Source of the DNA: Drosophila persimilis
Lineage: Eukaryota > Arthropoda > Insecta > Diptera > Drosophilidae
Assembly: GCF_003286085.1 (NCBI RefSeq)
Contig: NW_020825298.1
Span: forward strand, 2,232,001 to 2,296,000
DNA length: 64,000 nt
Reading direction: 5' to 3'
Part shown: positions 58,827 through 64,000 of the stretch, in pieces
Numbering within the stretch: the stretch's first letter is position 1
How the letters are laid out: every line of letters begins with the position of its first letter
Notes under the pieces: generated by a model
What the model saw: only the letters and a program-made list of their open reading frames with translations
The model's database searches: none
What the model was told of the DNA's origin: nothing
Made by a program: the position numbers and the translations under genes

Positions 58827-61800
58827 ACCACGATCTCTGACAACAAATTAACGCCGTTTTTTTTTCATTTGTCATTAAAAATGAATTTTAACACTCAACG
58901 GCTTGGGGGCTTGACTTTTATCTGAAGAGTGTCCGACGGCATTTTGATGGGAGATTTCTGCAGAATTTATCATCATATTTTCAAATGTCAATCAAACTAT
59001 TTTCGATTTCGATTTAGCTGCTATTCCTTCATTCATCTGGTTTTGAAATGTCGATTCTCGGGGCTTTTAGTCGCCTTTCTTTCTAGAGATATTTCGATTT
59101 TTTTGAAGAGTATTTCTATAATTTGTCATTCCATCTCCAAATACCCAAAGTTTTCTATTTTTCTCGGCAGCTTTTCACCTGTTTCTCAAAGGGTATTCCT
59201 TCGACTTCTTTTTCCATCTTTCCGTCCCACATTAAGGGTATCTATCGGTCAGCTTCCCGCCTTTCTATAGCTTTTTTCTGCTCGGCTTTTCCATACATCT
59301 CCTGCTGTCAGCAGCGGACAAAAATTTAGTAATTTAAATTGATTTATCCGACTAGAAATAAATAAATATCTCTGGCACACTCTCCAGTCAGCCGCACACT
59401 ATTTTGGGGCCACTAATTAAATTTAATTTCTCCTTGATTAAAGGCATTTATTTCGATGTTGGCATGTTTTCAGGGTTTCTGGTTTTCTGGTAGTTTTGAC
59501 AGCCCCGACAGCCATGTCTTCCATGTCTTCCGTCTCTTCCCACCTGACACGTTCAATTATTAATTGTATGATTGATGGTTTCGCACAACGTGTGGTCTCC
59601 TCCACCCCACTCCACTCCCCCCCCACCCCCATCCACAGTCCTCAATCCTCAATCCACATTCCCCACTTCGTTTGTTTCGCATTAGCAGCCAGTGGCATGG
59701 AGAGCGTCTCCATGGGGAGCTAAATACTCCGCGCGAAGCTTTTTTGTAGGTCTCCGATTTGGGCGTGAGAATCCCCCTATTTCTCGCTTCTTTTCTCAAT
59801 TGTTTTCTTCAATGAAGTGCGCTGATTAGTTCGGGTTGCCGTGCTGTCCATATAAATGTAATTTGTCTTCAGGGAGAAGCTTTCAAAACTTAAAAGTCAT
59901 CCGAAATATATGTTAGGAACGAGCTCCTTTGCTACCTTAAGTTTTTTAATGGGGCCACGCAATTCGATTACTTGATTAGCTGAATAAAGTGCTGTCTCAT
60001 CATCCAGTGACCACCTAAATATTTAAAAAGGTTTGACATCTTTCATTTAATGCATTTTTGGAATATAAACTATAATTGTTTTACATTTTCGGAGACCTTT
60101 AGATAATTGTCCATCATTAACAGGTATTCCTCATAATATTTTGGCATTTCTGGCATCAAAATATTTTGATATTTTGGAAATTCAATCGGTACACCAGAGA
60201 CCTATGAATTTTCATATACAGGGTCCTGTTATTGGGATCGAATGTGTAAAAGATTATTTGCTCAAAACTCTTAAGAAATAAGAATATTATTTGGATGCCG
60301 TTTGCTTACAATTCTAATAAAAATCTTGTATATTTTGGTATCTAAATGGAGGAGGGGGCTCCTCCTCATGCTCCTCTGTAGATATTTATAGAGGTTAAGT
60401 TTCCAAAAAATAAACTAATGATTTCTGCAACGATTCATTTCAAATAATATTCAGGGAATTGCAGCGTGTACACACTGAAATGGCGTAGTTTACTTTAGAT
60501 GAATGTTAAGTAGGAGTGCTAGCATAGTTTACAACATGTAGAGTAGATGGCGCCACTGAGAAACTTGCTCTCTGTGTAATGCTCGCTGCTCCACATAATC
60601 ATCTGTGGGCTCACTGTCATAGAACTTGGAAAATATTTAGAAAATGAGAAAACTATACAATTTAAGTAATTATTCCAAAAGTATAAATCTTTTCTGAAAT
60701 ATCATTGTATCTTCTGTTAATTTTCCTCCACAGAAAATGGGGTTTTTCTTACATTTTCTGTAATATTTATTTCCCCTGGATAAGCCCATCATTTGATTTC
60801 CATTCCTCTCACCTTTTCTAAAAGTGGATCCCCAAAGTAGCCACGTGCAAGTAAAACTTGATGCTAATGTGATCGTTTATTTAAAATTTCAATGAATTTT
60901 AATTTCCGTGTGTTAATTTTAATGCCTTGCGCATTTTTGGGCATTTTCCGTGTCTATTTTCCTGCTATGCACTCGCTATAAGTCCATTGTAGAGCGGAAA
61001 ACGCCCCTCAGTAGACCAAAAATCAATTAAAAATAATAACAAACATCGGGGCTAATGTTGTTGGCCATTTTCGCTAAGTAACGGCCCGGGGAATGAAAAT
61101 GGAAAATTCACAAAACAATTGCAAATCGGAGCGGGGCGGAGAGGAGTGGAGTGGAGCCTATGAAAAAGGCTGGAAAAATGAATCTGCGTGGAAGCGACAG
61201 CACTAATCCATGAAGATTTTGTATTCCGAAACAAAGAGCGGGAGCGGAAGAATGTGGGGGATAGAAATAATTAAATAAATTGCATGATTTTTAATAATTT
61301 AGAGAACTGCAAGCTCATGGTGCAAATCGGGCGAGAATCTCTGTAATTAGCATAAAATTTGACTAGCTGGAGGGCTGGTCGAAAGGGGGCATGGCAGGTC
61401 ATGGGTCGGGGTGGGGTGGGGTGGAAGGCCAACAGCAGAGAACCCAACGGTTCGGATGGAGGGCAATACCAAAACTGCATTTGCATTTCCGCCATGAAAG
61501 TCAATAATATTATTAAAATATTCCAACATAAATTAGGTATCTTTTTCAGGGGATTTTCGGTAGGGAATATTAATATTTAAGTGTGGGCTATATGTTGATT
61601 TTCGGGATACTGTTTAAAGGGAAAGGAATCACCAATTATTTCCCAATCAGAATCGGATCTTTGTAGAGTGACTAGGAGGAGGATATGGCAGCCTAAAGGG
61701 GTGTCCTTGGAGCTAAGTAGGAAGGGAGTTTCTCTGAATGTTCTCTGAAGGGAGGAAGGAGGTGGAAATACCTCTCAGTGCCACTAGTTAAGGCGTTTAT

Positions 61801-61945
61801 CAGTCACAATATAAGCCCAGTCTAATGCGGATAAATTCAATGTCTCATAATGCACTTCTTAGGGCTTTAGGCAGCTCCCTTAAAATGCCTTCGAGTCCCC
61901 TTCTCTCGGCTGTCGACAGTCAGGAAGGCTTCAAGCACCACACGC

Positions 61946-61972
61946 TACTCGTTGGTATGAAAGCAACGAGTA
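61946..61972. repeat. Perfect 9-bp foldback
   Basis: TACTCGTTG and CAACGAGTA are separated by a 9-base loop. The pair is followed by TATAACG. Possibly the end hairpin of a degraded Helitron-type element; no partner end was seen. Confidence 0.5.
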
Positions 61973-63504
61973 TATAACGTTCTTTATCCCATAAAGATTA
62001 CAGGTTCTTCATTAGCAAAACCTAAAGATCAGCTTCAAGTCCCCCAGCAAACAGAGCATAAATCCCAGTACCGACAGTCTCCATTGTTCTGACTTTTTCC
62101 TGTTGTTGCAGCTACTAGTCGTTAAAGTAAATTAACAGCTCTCTCTCTCTCTCTCCCACTCTCTGGCCAGCCCTGAAAGTAGTTCCTTTTGTGGAGCCCC
62201 AACCCCCACCCTTTCAAGTGCATCGAGTGGGCCGGAGTGTGCGTGCCAGTCCTTCGAGTTATGATTCGATGCTTATGGCATGTAGCCATGTTGCCCCATC
62301 CATCTGTGCGGGGCATGCATGTACGAGTGTGTACGTGTGTGGCATCCTTGGCCGCTTGTCGGGAATCGGTGTTAATGCCACTAATTGACTTGCCGCGTGT
62401 TTGCCTGAATGCCGATTGCGGATAGGGCCTTATTAGCCGTCAATTTCAATCCCTCTAATATTTAGCTTGGCCCTTGTGGACCCTGTTTAACTGCCTTCAA
62501 CTAATACCAGGCATTAATTCAAGGCTTTCCTTCGTTTAGGTATCGATGGCTCAAAAGCTGCATAATTTATTATGTAGGAGGAGCTTCACCAGCACCGGCA
62601 GCAGTAACCTGAACCGAACAAAAATTTCAAAGGTCGTTGCTCAGCCATTTTATGGCCTAGAAGAAATGGTTCTGGTCCGCACCGCAGCCTCCGAGCCTCC
62701 GACAGCTTCTGGTTTTTGTAAAAGGCAATGCCTGTTCCCCTGTCAAACGCTTCGTTGGTCCTTCAGGCGTTGAAAGTTGGTGCTCTTCCATGCCGACACC
62801 TTTCCCGGGGACTTAACGGGGCATTACGGTCGAAGAATGCCAGAATGTCTGCCCAGGAAGCACAGAGAATGCGAAAAACACAACCAAGGATCATTAGGCA
62901 GTGTCAACAAGCGGATTGCCTGATTGGCCAACATCCAAAATTGATGGAAAATTCATGGAAAACGCATTGAAAACTCATGGAAAAGAGCAACCCATTCGTT
63001 GTGGTATTTTTGTTTTGTTTTGGGGCTTTATTGATTTTTAAAAAAGTATTCTTAAATGCTAACTACTAACAAATTGTCCATTAACTAACGTAAATTTAAT
63101 TAACCCTTTTATTTTTTGTTTTTTTTGTTGTTTTTCGTTTTTGTTGTTGTTGCATATGACTCATAATTTAATACATATTACAATATTATTATATTCAATA
63201 TTTTTGTGTGTTCCGTTTCTGTTTTGGATTCCGTTGTTGTTGTTGTTGTTTCTTTTCGGGGATAGAATCTATCTAGTGTATTGGCTAGTAAATGCAGAAA
63301 TATGAAATTTGTTTGATCAACACTCGTTTTCTGTTTTTTCAGTTTTTCTGTTTTTTGGGTAATTAAATTTATGTTTAATTGTAGTTTAATTAGTCTATTA
63401 GTTGGTTTTCGCTTTAATTGCCTTGAATTTAATTTAATCATACAATTACAGAATTTAATATGTACAAAATTATGTTACATTCACCCAGTTTTTTTTCCCC
63501 CCCC

Positions 63505-63726
63505 TCATTTAGTTTTTGAAATTCCAGCCAAAAGTTGCATCCGTTTTTTCCCCCTTTGTTCCGGAAACTTTTGCGGCCACGTGTGGGTGTCCGCCGGTGT
63601 GGGCTCCGTGGCACCGACAGCTTCAGGTGCTACCTGGTAGGCAATCGGACACGTTCCCCAAACGGTGGCACCGCAAAGTTGCACTGTTTCCCCGGCGTAC
63701 GGCGGGGGTCTGGTTTTCGGTTCGAC
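63505..63726 (-). other. GC-rich, coding-like island of uncertain identity
   Basis: A sharply GC-rich segment in AT-rich surroundings. On the minus strand it is open for 73 codons to a TGA at 63507-63505 (for example GETVQLCGATVWGTCPIAYQ) with mostly G/C third positions, but it has no ATG until near the end. An AT-rich region with AATAAA on the same strand follows, as expected for a 3' untranslated region. Plus-strand frames through it look equally GC-ending, so composition alone may explain the signal. A TATAAATA lies at 63758-63751 on the minus strand and a GTAAGT donor match at 63730-63725. It could be a terminal exon of a gene entering from the right, or a transposon or LTR fragment. Confidence 0.25.
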
Positions 63727-64000
63727 TTACGTGCTAGAGAGCCCACGCCGTATTTATACAGGGTCTTTAACTAGTATTTTTCAAGTTTTATAAACTCTTT
63801 TAGTAGGCTTAATATACTTATATATTCGTAGTGTTTTTCGCTTGAATTTCTTTGATTTCTTAGTTGGTTCGATAGAAAATCATTGAGAAGAATAAGGAAG
63901 GAATGTACAGAGAGGAAGATACAGGACAGAGGGACCTAAACAGATATCCCAAGGGTTGAAATAAAGTCAAGACAGAAGAGGGTAGAACCTTGAAGAAAGT
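63727..64000. other. Right end of window, nothing firm
   Basis: AT-rich sequence apart from the TATAAATA noted on the minus strand. No coding region is visible before the window ends. Confidence 0.5.

Larger units (their letters stand above)
57125..63504. other. Intergenic or intronic DNA, no firm gene
   Basis: AT-rich unique sequence. Notable items are a 16-C run at 58811-58826, a CCACTG/CCACAG hexamer array at about 58368-58402, a perfect 9-bp foldback at 61946-61972, and an AT-rich stretch at 63000-63480 containing AATAAA on the minus strand near 63027. A plus-strand frame at 62546-62773 is not convincing. Confidence 0.55.

Noticed and set aside
62546-62970. Two overlapping plus-strand open frames
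   Set aside because: Mixed codon usage and no splice or promoter context; a weak resemblance to coding sequence only.
1-64000. mir-124 and mir-287, which I remember as lying in the same cytological region as CadN in D. melanogaster
   Set aside because: Reading both strands by eye I did not find the mature sequences, so they appear to be outside this window. A direct string search would settle it.
1-64000. tRNA, rRNA, CRISPR or prokaryotic features
   Set aside because: No cloverleaf with A/B box, no direct-repeat-spacer array and no operon-like gene packing were seen; the window is eukaryotic.

Overview
The window is insect nuclear DNA, almost certainly from a Drosophila species. The first 2.4 kb carry the N-terminal coding exon of N-cadherin (CadN, DN-cadherin) on the minus strand, recognised from its protein sequence. 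The rest has the texture of a long fly neural-gene intron: AT-rich unique sequence, abundant GA, CA, CT and CAG microsatellites, and a few compact genes. The N-terminal leader differs from D. melanogaster CadN as I remember it while the ectodomain is nearly identical, which suggests a species outside the melanogaster group, perhaps the obscura group. That assignment is inference.

Layout. 1-766 is CadN intron after the donor at 766. 767-2378 is the CadN coding exon, and 2379-2625 is 5' leader ending at a strong 3' splice site. From there to the right end, about 61 kb, there is no further recognisable CadN coding sequence. I read most of it as the 5' intron and regulatory territory of CadN. Minus-strand sequences that look like leader exons lie at 14955-15210 and, less surely, at 28590-28656 and 51317-51362. 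A promoter-like, CpG-rich stretch at about 51.64-52.54 kb could be the distal CadN promoter.

The clearest second gene lies at 29320-30924 on the minus strand. It has two exons, a 57-bp intron and its own poly(A) signal, and encodes a 515-residue protein with two adjacent hydrophobic segments and a Cys-Pro-Lys-Ala-Lys repeat tail. I do not recognise it by name. A more speculative minus-strand gene can be assembled from tiny exons at 51317-51362, 46616-46653 and about 35832. They join in one reading frame to give a short membrane-protein-like sequence, but the first two could equally be non-coding CadN leader exons. A plus-strand two-exon candidate lies at 56793-57124, and a GC-rich, coding-like island at about 63.5-63.76 kb.

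Non-coding structure includes six spaced copies of an (C/G)AGTGTTG motif at 26.4-26.94 kb, a roughly 190-bp element with imperfect terminal inverted repeats at 42.02-42.22 kb, two small dispersed repeat families, a DINE/INE-like fragment at 40.54 kb and many microsatellites. I saw no tRNA, rRNA, CRISPR or bacterial-type features. No intact transposon open reading frame was found.
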